Source: Musa acuminata AAA Group (taxonomy: Eukaryota; Streptophyta; Magnoliopsida; Zingiberales; Musaceae). Taken from it: a stretch of DNA of 64,000 nt. The notes below the pieces were generated by a model. That model was given only the letters and a program-made list of their open reading frames with translations, was not told the DNA's origin and searched no databases. A program made the position numbers and the translations under genes. How positions within the stretch are numbered: the stretch's first letter is position 1; every line of letters starts with the position of its first letter. Below are positions 20,956-33,814 of the stretch, piece after piece. Location of the stretch: positions 26,949,501 to 27,013,500 of the forward strand of contig NC_088345.1 of assembly GCF_036884655.1 (NCBI RefSeq). The letters run 5' to 3'.

Positions 20956-22710
20956 TGTTAGGATCAAGAGCACTAAGAGGGGGGGGTGAATTAGTGCAGC
21001 GGAAAACCTTTTACGACTAAAATAAAAATTGCGTTCGTTCGATAAAAGTGATTTCGGTAAGAAAGCCGATTCGTAAATCACTTTAACTTTTGATAAAGTG
21101 AAATGCAGCAATGATATAAATGCAGTTTGTAGTTATGATTCAAATCAGATAGCAGGCGCAAACTAAAATATGATATTCGTACGAAGAAACTGATTTACGT
21201 CTAAATGATGATTCGTAAATCACTTGATTAAGTGAGATGCAGTTTAAGGAAGGATATAAAGGCAGTTTAACGTTATGATAGAAATCAAAATGTAAATGCA
21301 AACTGAAATATGATAATCATACGAAAAAGTTGATTTACGTCTAAACGCCGGTTCGGAAAGTGCAAAGCTTGAAACCCGATCGTATATGCGTAGAAAGCAG
21401 TAAGCTTTTGAGGAAGTTTGCAGTAAAGATAATATGCTCAAAGTAAATGCAAACCGAGATTTAGAGTTGTTCGGTCAATCTTGACCTACTCCACTTTTGG
21501 CTTCCTCCACCGACGAGGTCACCGACGTCAACTAGATGCCTTCTTTCAATAGGCGAAGGCTAACCACCATTTTACAGTTTCACTCCTTTTGAAGGGCTTA
21601 GGAGACAACCATTGCAGAATTTTCTCTCCTTTCTTTACAACTCAGAACTTGGAAGAAAAGAGGGAGAAGAACTTTTGGCCTTTACAATAATTTTGAGCTC
21701 TAAAAATCATAGAACAAGATCAGGATTTCGGTGTAAGTTCATGCCCTTTCAGTGCTGAATGGGTGGGGTATTTATAGGCCCCAACCCAGTTCAAATTTGG
21801 AGCTCAAAACTGTCAATTCCCGGAATTCCGGGATCAGGCAGTTGCACCTCCTGACTGAGGTGGTTGCACCGCCTGGCAGAGCTCGAAGATTGAGCCTATG
21901 GGCGGTGCTACCTCCTGTCAGGGGCGGTTGCACCTCCTGCCAGAGCTCGAAGACTGAGCTTAGGCGGTTGCACCGCCTGACTGAGGTGGTTGCACCTCCT
22001 GGCAGAGCTCGAAGACCGAGCTAAGGCGGTGCCACCTCTTGTCAAGGGAGGTTGCACCGCCCAGTCTCGCTCGGAGACTGAGCCCAGGCGGTGCCACCGC
22101 TTGGCTGGAGCGGTTGCACCTCCCAGTCTCGCTCAAAGTCTGAGCCCAAGCGGTGCAACCTCCTGCCTTAGGCGATTCAACCGCCAAGCAGAAATCAGGG
22201 TCCGAATGGGTTGATCCATTCGGCCCAATTTGGGTTTTTCAGGGGCCCAATTGCCCCATGATTAAGTTAATGGGATCACCTCCCATTTCCAACTTAATCA
22301 TTGTGCTAACTATGATATTCCCTAAGACATTTACTGCAACTTGCTCCGGTGCGTCAATTGCTTCTTCCGGCGAGTTTCCGGCGAACTTCCGTCGATCATC
22401 CGATGAACCCTCGGTGATGCTCCTGCGGACTTCCGGCAAACTCCTGGACTTGCGACGATCCACTTGGCGAGTTCCGACGAGCTTCTTTGGCAAGCTCTTG
22501 GACTTCTCGGATTTGTTCCCGTAGAACCTCCGACGACTGTCCGAACTTCCGTTGAACTCTCGAACTCCCAACGTGATCATTGTCTTGACTCCGGTGCAAC
22601 TCCTACTGCATGTCTTACTTTCATCGTAGTTAATCCTGCACACTTATCTCAACATACAGATTAGATAACAAATGACAATTGACTTCATCATCAAAATCCG
22701 AGATTCAACA
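20956..22710 (-). repeat. SirD-type 3' LTR (minus)
   Basis: 1755 bp; plus-strand ends are TGTTAGGATC and GATTCAACA. On the sense strand it has a palindrome array (about 22200 down to 21840) followed by a TATA box at about 21776-21769. An 8-bp G/C run near 20980 belongs to the terminal hairpin. The flank at 20951-20955 (TAGGT) is the candidate target duplication; its partner is not in the window. Confidence 0.88.
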
Positions 22711-24215
22711 ATCTCCCCCTTTTTGATGATGATAATCAATTGATAATGGAGTTAACCTTAACTCCCCCTGTCTATATACCATACTTGAGATAAGTCTTTC
22801 TTGAATTCAAAACCTTTGAATTCAAGAGACATATTGATAAGTTAAAATCATTTAAACTTATCAATACTCCCATCATGATTTCCATCATGATATATCTCTC
22901 TGAAGATGATGTCAAGGCTTGACATTCATTTTCATTACAAGTTTGAATGATGGTAATAGTAGCAATTCATCATATTGTAAGATATCAACATGTGAAACTA
23001 CGAAGTAAGATTTTGATATCATTACATGATGCACACATTTCAAATGTTTTAGCAATTATTGCATTTCATCACACGGTAAGATATCAATATGTAAAATTAC
23101 GAAGCAAGTTTTTTATTTGATATCTTGACACGATACAAGGCATAATACAAATCATAGCATCTATTCATATATCTCTTGGTGATGCAAGCATGGCATTAAT
23201 ACTCATATATTTCTCCTCCTTTGTCATCAACAAAAAGCATGGTAATTGTGATACCAGGAGGACAATATAAGCAAATTTTGAGCATAAGTGCGATAATTGT
23301 CCATGCATTTACTCGGTTCATGTTATTTTCCAATAGTAAGTGATAGGAAATCAATTATACAAGCATATAAAGGAAAGCATGATACGTAGATTGCTTTGAA
23401 TACTTCTTCCTTTTTATTTGTTATAATCTTTTTGCATGAAGGAGAAAAGCCATTTGTGATACCAGCTATTTGTGAGTTTACTTTGAGTCAAGATATGTGT
23501 GTGAAACACTATCATCCATATTTCAAGATGGAATTAATAAGCAGGAATCATTTCATCAAATCCATTTCAGAAAAATATTTTTCATATAAGTGTATGAGAA
23601 AATCCGATTTTTAGGATACCAATTGTTAAGCGAATCCGAAAATGAAATGAACACTTTCATGCATTCGGACAAGACTATGCTACAGATTTTCAAATACAAT
23701 CATGAAGACAAAACATGCTTATTGTTATGGAAATTTTTGTATTCAACACATAATTTCCAACATGTTATTTAGGCATGTAATGGCAATCAAGTGATTTAAT
23801 CATTCAATTAAGTCCGAAAAATAATTTTAACTAATTCATGTATTTGGATGCATCAAATTCCTGATTCTCTTCTTATGAAATCAAATTGTTCTTCACTTAG
23901 AGGTTTTGTAAAAATGTCGGCTAATTGATGTTTAGTGTTATGACAATAATAATATCATGGCAATGTCATGACTCATCAACTGCATTGGTATATCATTTTC
24001 TCAAATTATATTTATCATGGAAATCAAGGCACAAGGTTTTCAAAACATTTAGTTTCAATGTAAAATCCGAGATAAACAATGAGAGATGTTTGTAACTCTA
24101 CATATGCTCACAAATAAATATACCAGGTAACCATATCAAGGATCAAGGCAAAGGCCATCATGGTGAGTAACATAAGGAGTTTATAATAACAATAGGTGAT
24201 TGTGTTCATACAAGC
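22711..24215 (-). other. SirD internal spacer with polypurine tract
   Basis: 22711-22725 is the polypurine tract (ATCTCCCCCTTTTTG on plus). Another polypurine-like tract is near 22761. The rest is AT-rich with no credible ORF; parts resemble the SirA spacer (for example near 23530-23660 and 38215-38340). Confidence 0.7.
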
Positions 24216-25324
24216 TCATTCATGAGGTGGAAAATTAAAGTGCCTAAATAAAGAGTCAAATTGTCGATGAATTTTCTGCAGCTCAGATAGGATTTGATCT
24301 TGTCGATGTTCAAGCCGTTCTTGTCTTTGTTCAAATCGGTCCATTCGAATCCCAATATCTTCGACAGATGATGTATGAGTTTGCTCAAATGGACGTGTTT
24401 CCTCAAAGGGACAGATCAGAGGAGATTGAGTACCCCTAAAGACTGGTGTTTCTGGTTCTGGTTCAAGTTGAGGGGGATCGGTTCTTCTAGGCATTCTAAC
24501 CCAGTTACCGTTTCTATAAACACATCTTAATCGGTGAAGTAGATTTTTATTTATTATGCTAAACCTATCTACTTTTATTACTTCTTCTTCCGGTGGTATT
24601 AGAATATCGTAGGCTTTCAGTATTCTAGTGATTATACCACCATATGGAAGCATCATATCTTTCTTAGATAGTTCTAACATGGTTTGTTGGATAAGATAAC
24701 CAAGACAGATGTCATGTCCTTTCATGATCAAATACATAGTTCCTAATTCTAATTGGCTTACTTCATCATGATGGTATTATTTAGGGAGAATGATGCTAGT
24801 TAGGATATGATGAAGTACCTTAGTGTTTAGAGGCAGTAGATGTTCACAACTTTAGGAACAAATGCTAAGTTGGGATTGGCGAAAATTGTTCCTAAGGCTT
24901 CAACATATGTTGTTCCAACAGTTTCATCATCCCATGATCCTCTAAAGTAAAGTCCTCTACTTTTTATGGGAATACATATCATGTCGCAAATGAATTTATC
25001 CATAATGGAGATGTGTTGTCCTAAGAGATAGGTAGACATTCTTTCTTCTTTATCTACTTGTATGTTGTTGTAAAACAATCTAACAAGTCTTGGATAGATG
25101 ATTTCATTAATTTGTAAAATAAGGAGTAGATCTAAGTTTGCAAACCATTAGATTGTCTCTAAGTCTCTTAGTTCATTTAAATCTACATGTTTTCCCTTAT
25201 TGACACTCATAAGTTCGAAAGAGGAAAACTTTTCAGCATGATATTTTGAATCGAAAAGGGTAAGATCAAAATCTTCCACTAATCTCCTCTTCCCTTTGTC
25301 CCTTGAGGATCTTCTAGACCCCAT
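24216..25324 (-). pseudogene. SirD accessory ORF (plant transposon-protein-like), decayed
   Basis: It reads from ATG 25324 (MGSRRSSRDKGKRRLVEDFD) to a stop at 24216, interrupted by an in-frame stop about 58 codons in and by a frame change around 24740-24830. Readable parts are a basic N-terminus, a middle block with YLLGQHISIMDKFICDM and FRGSWDDE, a block with MLPYGGIITRILKAYDI, and a C-terminal Gln/Glu/Arg-rich segment (MDRFEQRQERLEHRQDQIL) with coiled-coil-like heptads. The MLPYG...ILKAYDI block resembles proteins often annotated in plants as putative plant transposon protein; this is from memory. It is in the same sense as gag and sits where pol or an env-like ORF would be. No catalytic motif is seen and its role is unknown. 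Confidence 0.65.
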
Positions 25325-25943
25325 AACTATTGTTGTTTAGGAGGATAGTAATGACCAAGAGTAAATGAATCAAAAATAGAATTTAAGGGCTTCTTAGAGA
25401 ATACCTTAGTGAGATCTTCAAGAGAGGGAAAGATTGTTGATCTTTTGCTCCGAAATGGAGTATTTGGGATGCTATGAGGGGAGAAATGGAGGTGGAGAAG
25501 CTTTGGAAGTGTAAAGAGGGGAAGGGAGTGAGTTGGGGTCGGTTCCACCGCCGGCCCTAGCTTGGGTTAAAAAGGGGCAGAGTTGCGGGCGGTGCAACCG
25601 CTTGCAACACATGACAGCCGGAGGTGCTACCTCCAGCTGGGGTGGTGCAACCGCTGCAGGCAGTGAGCATGGTCTTGAATGTTTTTGACTTTTTATTTGT
25701 GGAACAATCAACTTTACTTACGTAATTACGTAAGAATTTTCATTTTAAGATGAGAACTTTTGTACGATCAAGATATATCTTTTGACAGGCATACTCTCAA
25801 TGTCGTACACATGTTTGTGATAGATTGTTCAAGTTGGTAAGCCTTGCAAGTTCATGACAAACTTAGTCAGTTCATGATATAGAGTTGGATTCGAAAGTTA
25901 CGAACGGATGAAATTGATGGGTTCGAGAATCCAGAGGATATGT
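25325..25943 (-). promoter_or_regulatory. Leader of the accessory ORF with LTR-like palindromes
   Basis: On the sense strand: motifs of the same type as the LTR U3 palindromes (GGCGGTGCAACCGC at about 25590, GGAGGTGCTACCTCC near 25621, a variant near 25548), then a CT-rich stretch, then AAGGTATTC (about 25407) as a possible splice donor ~80 bp before the ATG. The plus copy (7530-7851) keeps the same order. An internal promoter is an inference. Confidence 0.45.
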
Positions 25944-26379
25944 TGTTAGAACCCTTACATATTCTAAACTTGGGGTTGATCTCTTTAGGGGATCGGCCTC
26001 CTTGGAACTCTATAGGGGTTCCTCCCTCCAAGTTGCTGCTCAAAGGCTTCAGAAAAGATTCATCTATTGCTTATGAAAAGAGGTGGATTACATGACTATT
26101 TATAGGGCTTCTAAACCCTAACTCCTAATAGGACTCTTACTTAAGACTCCTACTTCTAACTAACTCCTAATCGGACTTCTACTCAAGACTCCTACTTCTA
26201 ACCAACTCCTAATAGGACTCCTACTCAAGACTCCTATTCCTTTAGAACTCCTTATTCTTCTCTAAGAAATAACCTCCTAACCCTAGCCGGCCACTTCACC
26301 TCTTTAATAGGGGTCGGCTTAGGTAGGTTTTACATGAATGTCCCTCTCAATTAGGACTCTCCTAGCTAGAGTCCTAACA
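25944..26379 (-). repeat. GypF 3' LTR
   Basis: 436 bp, plus-strand ends TGTTAGAACCC and AGTCCTAACA. Sense-strand TATA box (CTATAAATAG) at about 26104-26095. It includes a short tandem array of ACTCCTAATAGGACTC-type units (about 26120-26225). A polypurine tract (GAAGAGGGCGGGTT on minus) follows at 26380-26393. Confidence 0.88.
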
Positions 26380-26399
26380 AACCCGCCCTCTTCAAATCA

Positions 26400-27466
26400 G
26401 CCTTGTTCTCGAGGCTGACGATTCATGAATTTTGGGAATTTGATCTTCAAGTCATCATAGTTCACCCAAGTGGCATCTTCTGTTGGTAAGTTCACCCACT
26501 ATATTAGCACTTTAGTAGTGGGTCGTCATCATCGAGTCACGATCCGTCGATCAATAATGACACTTGGCTGGGTCTGGAGTTCTCCTTGGATAGTCATATT
26601 TGGTGGGTGGCTTTGGGCTGTCTCCAAGCACCTATTTACAACTTTTGTCTGGCCATTGATTTGTAGGTGATATGCCATACTCCTTTTCAATTTAGTACCC
26701 TGCATATGGAATAACTTTATCCAAAATCTGCTCGTGAAGATGCAAGTAGAATTTATCATAAGCACAATGCGTCCCTTATAGTGTAATTCTTTGGAGTCCC
26801 AATTGTAATGAGCCACGAAGCTTAGTGCTTCCTCCAATTTTTTTCTAATCTTACTAGTCTCTGAATCTTCCTACCATTCCATCTTAATATCTTCAAGGAA
26901 GTCGCTGGTCGGAAGTGAAACGACCGAAACTTCAGCTTGCTCGGGTAGCCATTTTTGCTGCTCAGGGGATGATATCTTTCGCTCCAAAAAGTAATTGAGG
27001 CTTTTATGGTCAATTTTAATTTGAAATTGTCGACCAATCAAGTAGGGTCTCCACCTCGTTGCTGCGCGCACAATGGCGAGCATCTCCTTATCATATGTTG
27101 ATTATTTTGATGGGAGGGAGATAATGCCTTGCTAGTGTATGCGAGTGGTTGACCATCTTGCATGAGAATGACACTAATTCTGACTCCAAATGCGTCGACC
27201 TCAATAATGAAGGGTCGGTTGAAATCTGGTAGTGCTAGCCCCGGCGTCGGCGTCATGGCTACCTTAAGTTTGTTGAAGGCAGCGGAGGCTCTGTCCGACC
27301 ATTGAAAGACATCTTTTTTCAGTAAGGAAGTAAGTGGTGCACTGACCTTTCCATAGTTTTTCATGAACTTGCGGTAGTAGCCTGTTAAACCCAGAAATCC
27401 ATGCAGCAATTTTATGTTCCTCGGGGTTGGCCAGTTCTACATTGCTTCTATTTTGGAGGGGTCCAC
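26400..27466 (-). pseudogene. GypF pol fragment: RT end, RNase H, integrase remnants
   Basis: On the minus strand, 27409-27038 reads FLGLTGYYRKFMKNYG, PLTSLLKK and QDGQPLAYTSKAL, the end of gypsy RT and start of RNase H. 27083-26871 continues RNase H (IKIDHKSLNYFLERK). 26837-26529 holds a damaged integrase core with MAYHLQINGQTKVVNRCLE, matching the SAYHPQTDGQTEVVNR motif of gypsy integrases. Frames change several times and large parts are missing (upstream RT, most of integrase). The RT side ends abruptly at 27466, where the LTR of G begins. Confidence 0.85.
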
Positions 27467-27948
27467 TGTTAGGATCAAGAGCACTAAGAGGGGGGGGGGT
27501 GAATTAGTGCAGTAGAAATCTTTCACTATTAAAATCGAAAGCTGCATTCGTTTGATAAAAACGATTTCGATGTAAAAGCCGATTCTAAGATTACTTTAAC
27601 TTAAGATTAAGCGAGATGACGTTAAAGTAAATCTATGAAGGCAGTTTGTAGTTTATGATGAAAATCAGAATGCAAGTGCAAACTGAAATGCGACGTTCGT
27701 ACGATAAAACCAGTTTACGTCTAAATGTCGATTTTGAAGATACTGAACTTTGAGATATGTTTTATAAATGCGCAAAAGGCAGTTTGCAGTTATGATTGAA
27801 ATCAAAACGTAAACGTAAATTGAAATGTAATGATCGTACGAAAAAACCGATTTACGTCTAAACGCTGATTCATAAAGTAAATGCTTGAAACCCGATCGTA
27901 AAAGCGCAGAAGGCAGTAAGCTTCAGAGGAGGTTTGCCGTAAAGATAA
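27467..27948 (-). repeat. Element G LTR, part 1 (U5 side)
   Basis: It contains the terminal hairpin with a G/C run (about 27490-27500). It ends at GATAA (27944-27948), the left duplication of CopT copy 2, and continues at 44882. Confidence 0.88.
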
Positions 27949-29293
27949 TGTTGGGAAATCATGGGGGGCGACATCATATGCGCAGCGGAAGAACAAGAAA
28001 ACAAAAATCCCCGATTCCCAAAAAGATGTTCGTCGTCGTGCGAAGATTGGTGCGCAAAAAATCCGCAAAACACAAAACTATGTATAGAGATTGTGTTACC
28101 TAGGGAGATCGTATATCCCTGTTTCCTTGCAAGCAAAGACTCTAGCCTATGAGGCTGTGAATCCCTTCTATTTATAGAGATCCCGTGTCAAACCCTAATG
28201 GGTCCTTCCCTAGTGGGTATTGGATCTGCATCCAATAAGACAAGGACTCCGTTGGATATCTCATATCCGAAACTCTACTCATCGCAATGCCTACCATATG
28301 TGTGTGACCCTCTAGGCCCAATATCGAGCTGGCCGTGAGTCATACCTATCAGAACTCCTTCTAACCCAGTGAATTATTATCTCTGTAATAATTCACTCGA
28401 CTCATCGACTACGGACGTACTAGGCCACTACGCCGTAGTCCCCAGATGATACAGGGGAATCCAATCCATTGGACCTGTCTGTCCTCAGTTACCATGTACC
28501 TATAGTCCCTCATCCATCTAATATCCCAAAGACCGTATATCGAGCATAGTGTTGTCAGACCCATACGGTTTCTACTCGAGTCTCGCTCTAATCGGATTCT
28601 CCCGGAGAACTCTTTCTCTCTCAACCCGATTGACCCTGGCCAGGGATTTGTCTGAGCAAGAACACATGAGATATTCCTCTCATGATGCCGAGAGTGGATG
28701 ATCCTCTATCGACACTCAATAGCCCTCGTAAGGTCGACTACCACTCCCAATGACCAGCTGTACTAGATCTGGGATAGCCAAACCTATAAGTCTGGTATCA
28801 AAGAGTGGAGGACTCATACAGGACATCCTTGGTGTCTTAAGTCTAAGGACTAGATACACCACTAGGACTACGGAATCGCTGTCTGACAATAAGGCATCAT
28901 CGACCATCCAGCATTCCGTAAGCGGATCAATCAGTGAACTCATTCTCCAATGAGCACCTGTACTGTATCCCTAGTGTCCCTACACGAGCAGCTATGAGAC
29001 CAGCTGCATCCATCATATGAACGGGTATACAGCACATCAGTCTATCCGGTTATCACAATGTCCCTCTCGAGTAACCTATGACTGGGATTATTTAGGATAT
29101 GTGTTTAAAGTTGAACTGATCTCATTACGATCCGATTCCCATTGCACAAATCCAAGGACATCACAATATATATATGCATTTATGCAATAGTTATAAAGTG
29201 ATATATGCCAAAATATAATAAGCAAAAAGATTCTGTATCAAGTCACACGTGCCATCACTCACATGATTGGCTTGCTGGGCACCTATGACTAGT
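27949..29293 (-). repeat. CopT copy 2 3' LTR with internal deletion
   Basis: 1345 bp against 1492 bp for its partner. About 148 bp are missing near 28131, between short GCAAG repeats (compare 43563-43710), which suggests a deletion between micro-repeats. The first base pair of the LTR is TA instead of TG on the sense strand. Confidence 0.9.
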
Positions 29294-29304
29294 AATCTCC
29301 CACT
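29294..29304 (-). other. Polypurine tract of CopT copy 2
   Basis: ATCTCCCACTT on plus, i.e. AAGTGGGAGAT on the sense strand, next to the 3' LTR. Confidence 0.85.
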
Positions 29305-29308
29305 TGAC

Positions 29309-32300
29309 CTAAAGCCAATCACCTATATGTCTGATCCCCATCAGACTCCTGTGATGCTCAAAGACAATCTGAGACAACGGCTTTGTCAGTGGATCTGCAA
29401 TGTTATCTTCGGATGGAACTCTTTCCACTGCTACATCTCCTCGGGTTACGATCTCTCTGATAAGCTGGAACCTCCTCAGAACACTTCTGATAAGACTCGG
29501 GTTCCCTTATTTGAGTAATCGCCCCATAGTTGTCGCAATATAAGGAAGTTGACTTCTCGCTATTCGGAATGACTCCCAAATCTGTGATGAACATCTTCAC
29601 CCAGACTCCCTCCTTTGCTGCATCTGATGCAGCAATGTACTCCGCCTCTGTGGTCGAGTCAGTAGTGGTATCTTGCTTGGAACTCTTCCAGCACACTGCT
29701 CCTCTATTCAAGGTGTACACATACCCTGAATTCGACTTGCTATCATCGACATCAGACTGAAAACTTGAGTCAGTGTAGCCTTCAACCTTAAGGCTATTAC
29801 CTCCATATACTAGTAAAAGATCCTTAGTCCTTCTCAAGTACTTAAGGATACACTTTACTGCTTTCTAGTGCTCCAAGCTTGGATCCGCCTGATACCTGCT
29901 CGTGACACTCAGAGAATGCGCTATATCAGGCCTAGTACATAGCATGGCATACATGATAGACCCTATTGCTGAGGCATAAGGTATCATATCCATGTTCGCC
30001 CTTTCTTCTGGAGTCTTTGGGGACATACTCGTAGAAAGCGATATCCCATGTCTCCTCGGTATGAGACCTCTCTTGGAATTTTCCATGCCAAACCTTTTTG
30101 ACAATAGTTTCTATGTACCTGGACTGGGACAAGCCAAGCATCCTCTTGGATCTATCTCTATAGATTCTAATCCCCAAGATATAGGATGCTTCCCCTAAGT
30201 CCTTTATGGAGAAGTGTCTAGATAACCAAGTCTTTACTGTAGATAGCATTCCTACATCATTCCCAATGATGAGGATGTCATCCACATATAACACCAAAAA
30301 GGTGATAGCGCTCCCACTTACCTTTCTGTACACACAAGGCTCATCTTCGTTCTTAACGAAGTCATAAGATCTGATTGCCTCATCAAATTTTATGTTCTAA
30401 CTTCGGGAAGCTTGCTTTAGTCCATAAATGGATCTAAGCAACCTACACACCTTATCTGGGCAGTTCTTAGACAGAATCCCTCAGGTTGCATCATATACAC
30501 CTCCTCCTCGAGGTTCCCGTTGAGGAATGCGGTTTTCACATCCATCTGCCAGATCTCATAATCATAGTGTGCTGCAATAGCCAATAGAATTCTGATGGAT
30601 TTTAGCATTGCTATGGGTGAGAAGGTTTCGTCGTAGTCAACACCTTGCCTTTGACGATACCCTTTAGCCACTAGCCTTGCTTTATAGGTCTTTACCTTTT
30701 CATCTACTCCGATCTTTTTCTTAAAGATCCATTTGCAATCGATGGGTATAATACCTTCGGGCGCATCAACTAGGTTCCAAACCTTATTGGAGTACATAGA
30801 ATCTATCTCAGAATTCATGGCTTCTTGCCATTTCCCGGAGTCTATACTCATAATAGCCTCCTCGTAGGTCTGAGGATCAATATCCTCTACATCCTTTGCT
30901 CTAATATGTCCCACATATCTCTTAGGAGGATGGGATACTCTATCAGACCTGCGTAAAGTTGAAACTTGTGTATTAGGTACCTGAACAGACTCGGGCTGTA
31001 GAGTGGTGCTTGAGCTTGGTTCTCCAACCTCGCTCAACTCTATCATTCTCCCACTGTCTCCGCCAAGAATGTGTTCCTTCTCAAGGAACACTACTCTATA
31101 AGCTACAAAGACCTTTTGGTCCTCGAGATGATAGAAATAATACTCACAAGTTTCCTTGGGGTGTCCCACAAATTTGCATCGCTCTGTCCTTGATTCTAAC
31201 TTATCGGGGTTGTGTCTTTTAATGTGGGTAGGGTAGCCCCAAATCTTAACAACCTTAAGATCAGGCTTCTTCCCTTTCCATATCTCATATGGTGTAGACA
31301 CTACCGACTTAGTTGGAACTCTATTCAGAAGGTAAGCTGCGGTTTCTAGGGCATATCCCCAGAATGAGATGGGTAGGTCAGCGAAACTCATCATGGACCG
31401 TACCATATCTAATAATGTATGATTTCTCCTTTCAGAGACACCATTGAGCTGAGGTGTATAAGGAGGTGTCCATTGGGATAATATCCCATGGTCCTTGAGG
31501 AACTGAGTAAACTTTGTACTTAAGTATTCACCTCCTCGATCTGATCGAAGAGTTTTGATACTCTTTCTAGTCTGGTTCTCCACCTCATTCTTATACTCTC
31601 TGAATTTCTCAAAGGCCTTGACTTGTACTTCATTAAGTACACATATCCATACCTTGAGAAATCATCAGTAAATGTAATGAAGTAGGAGTAACCTCCAATG
31701 GCATGAGTTGACATGGGTCCACATACATCACTATGTATGAGTTCCAACAACTCATTGGCTCTCTCTCCAGTTCTACTAAATGGAGATTTGGTCAGTTTTC
31801 CACGAATGCAAGGTTCACAAGTTGCATATGACATATAGTCGAATGGATCTTGATATCCATCATTTAGCAACTTTTGAATCCTTCTTTCATGGATGTGACC
31901 TAGCCTACAATGCCACAGGTATGCACTGTTCAACTCATCTCGTTTCCTTCTTGACACATTTACATTCATGATATGTGGAGTGGTGTCTAACATAAATAAA
32001 CCATTATGCAATGTTCCTTTCGTGATGATCTTATCATCTAATAATATCGAACAACTATTGTTCTCAAAAACAAATTTATATCCACTAACTGTTAAACATG
32101 AAATGGAGATAATGTTTTTGATAATAGAAGGAACAAAATAACATGCATCTAATGCAATAAAAGCTCAATTAGGCAGATGTAGGGCGACCTCGCCAACAGC
32201 TAATATAGCAACTTTTGCTCCATTACCCATCTTGAGGTCCATCTCGCCTCTCTCTAGTCTCCTAGGCCTTGCCAGAACCTGCAACGAATTACATATATGA

Positions 32301-33193
32301 TAAGCACTACCGGTATCCAATACCCATATGTTATTATAAGAGTCTGACAAATGGAGACTGATCATGAATGTACCTGAAGCTTCATCAAGCTTTTGTTTCG
32401 CCCTTTCTGCAAGGTACTCTTTGCAGTTTCTCTTCCAATGCCCATATTTACCACAGTAGAAGCACTAGCCTTTGTCCTTTGCTGGGTCTTTCTTAGCAAC
32501 CTTTGCTTTACCTTGTTTGCCCTTGCCCTTTCCCTTCTTAAGGGACCTTTCTGCTTTCCTTTTCTTTCTGGTCTCACCAGTGTAGAGAACTGGCTTCTCT
32601 TTCTTAATAGTACTCTCTGCCTCCCTCAACATATTGAGGAGCTTTGGGAGAGTCACCTCAAGCTTGTTCATATTAAAATTCATTATGAACTGTGAAAAGG
32701 AATCTGGTAGGGACTGAAGCATAATGTCCACACACAAGTTGTCCTCTAGGACCATTCCTAGACTTGTGAGTTTCTCTATCCACTCAATCATCTTTAGGAC
32801 ATGGTTCTGAACCGGTGTCCCCTCAGTCATCCTAGCGCGAAAAAGGCTCTTGGATATTTCATATCGTTGAGTCCTTCCCTGTTCCTCAAATAATTTGCGG
32901 ATATGTAGGAGAATGGATCTGGCATCCATCTTTTCATGTTGTCTCTGTAACTCTGGAGTCATAGAGCCCAACATATAGCACTGAGCAAGAGTGGAGTCAT
33001 CAATGTACTTCACGTAGCGAGTGATCTCATCCTCGCTTGCCCCTTCTTCGGGCGTAGGCATCACTGTATCAAGGATGTACACGATTTTCTCCGCTGTGAG
33101 AACAATTCTCAAGTTACGGAGCCAATCCGTATAATTTGGACCAGTGAGGCGGTTGACATCAAGTATGCCACGTAAGGGATTTGAAAGCGACAT
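29309..33193 (-). pseudogene. CopT copy 2 gag-pol, multiply disrupted
   Basis: It starts at ATG 33193 ([12 protein letters not shown]). Gag is open to an in-frame TAG at 32465; directly after it the zinc knuckle is intact (CFYCGKYGHWKRNC). The protease motif [10 protein letters not shown] is present. Damage then includes a TGA at 32165, a one-base loss near 31612 inside the integrase, a frame shift near 30473 in RT, a TAG near 30397, an extra A near 30092, a TAG at 29865, and the RNase H frameshift shared with copy 1 (near 29480). Unlike copy 1, the integrase zinc-binding region is complete (CEPCIRGK), the core reads RSDRGGEY, and the 17212-type deletion is absent. RT motifs QMDVKTAFLNG and LYVDDILI are visible. 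It ends at a TAG at 29309-29311. Confidence 0.9.
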
Positions 33194-33680
33194 TTTCTGA
33201 AAATAAAGATGTAGCAGAAATGAATAACATGCAGATTTTGCAAGAAATAAACTATCAAGATATGGACTTCTATCTTAATATGCTCCCACTATTTTACTAA
33301 CGAGTCACGCGACACCCTTAGCACGTGAAACGGAAGTCTCCGGCAGACTTCTAGTGGGGATCAGGATCCAATCAGCATCTTAGTGTAACCTCGAGGGACT
33401 CGACTAATCACACTAAGCCTAAAAGGTAGGCAACTCTTGCCGATCATAACTCCTTGTGATTCCCGTCCTGTTCGGCCTCTGAATCACCATGGCCTCGAGG
33501 GACTCGACCAACCATGATGCTCGGTTAAGTCAACACCTTCGTTACAAGATGAGTCTGATTTGATGATATACCCTCGAGGGACTCGACCAAGTATACCATG
33601 CCCTCATGTCACCGGTGACATCTCTATGTCGTAAGCAAGATAGCGAATCGCGATATAGGTGAGTCTCGAGGGACTCAACC
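33194..33680 (-). other. CopT copy 2 leader, part next to gag
   Basis: Non-coding. It carries the CTCGAGGGACTCGACC palindromic motif at about 33389, 33493, 33581 and 33664. The last is the site where SirA inserted. CAACC at 33676-33680 is the left target duplication of SirA. Confidence 0.75.
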
Positions 33681-33814
33681 TGTTAGGATCGAGAGCACTA
33701 AGAGGGGGGGGGGGTGAATTAGTGCAGCGGAAATCTTACAGCGATTTTTAAAAACGAAAGCTGCGTTCGTCCGATAAAAAATGATTTCGATATAAAAGCA
33801 GAATCACAGTGCAG

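Noticed and set aside
23396..23772. ORFs of 60-72 aa in the SirD spacer
   Set aside because: Short, AT-rich, unconserved between the plus and minus copies.
27462..27466. TCCAC and AGGAC (54838-54842) as a target duplication of one composite element 27467-54837
   Set aside because: The two 5-mers do not match and both outer ends are LTR 3' ends, so two separate insertions fused by deletion fit better.
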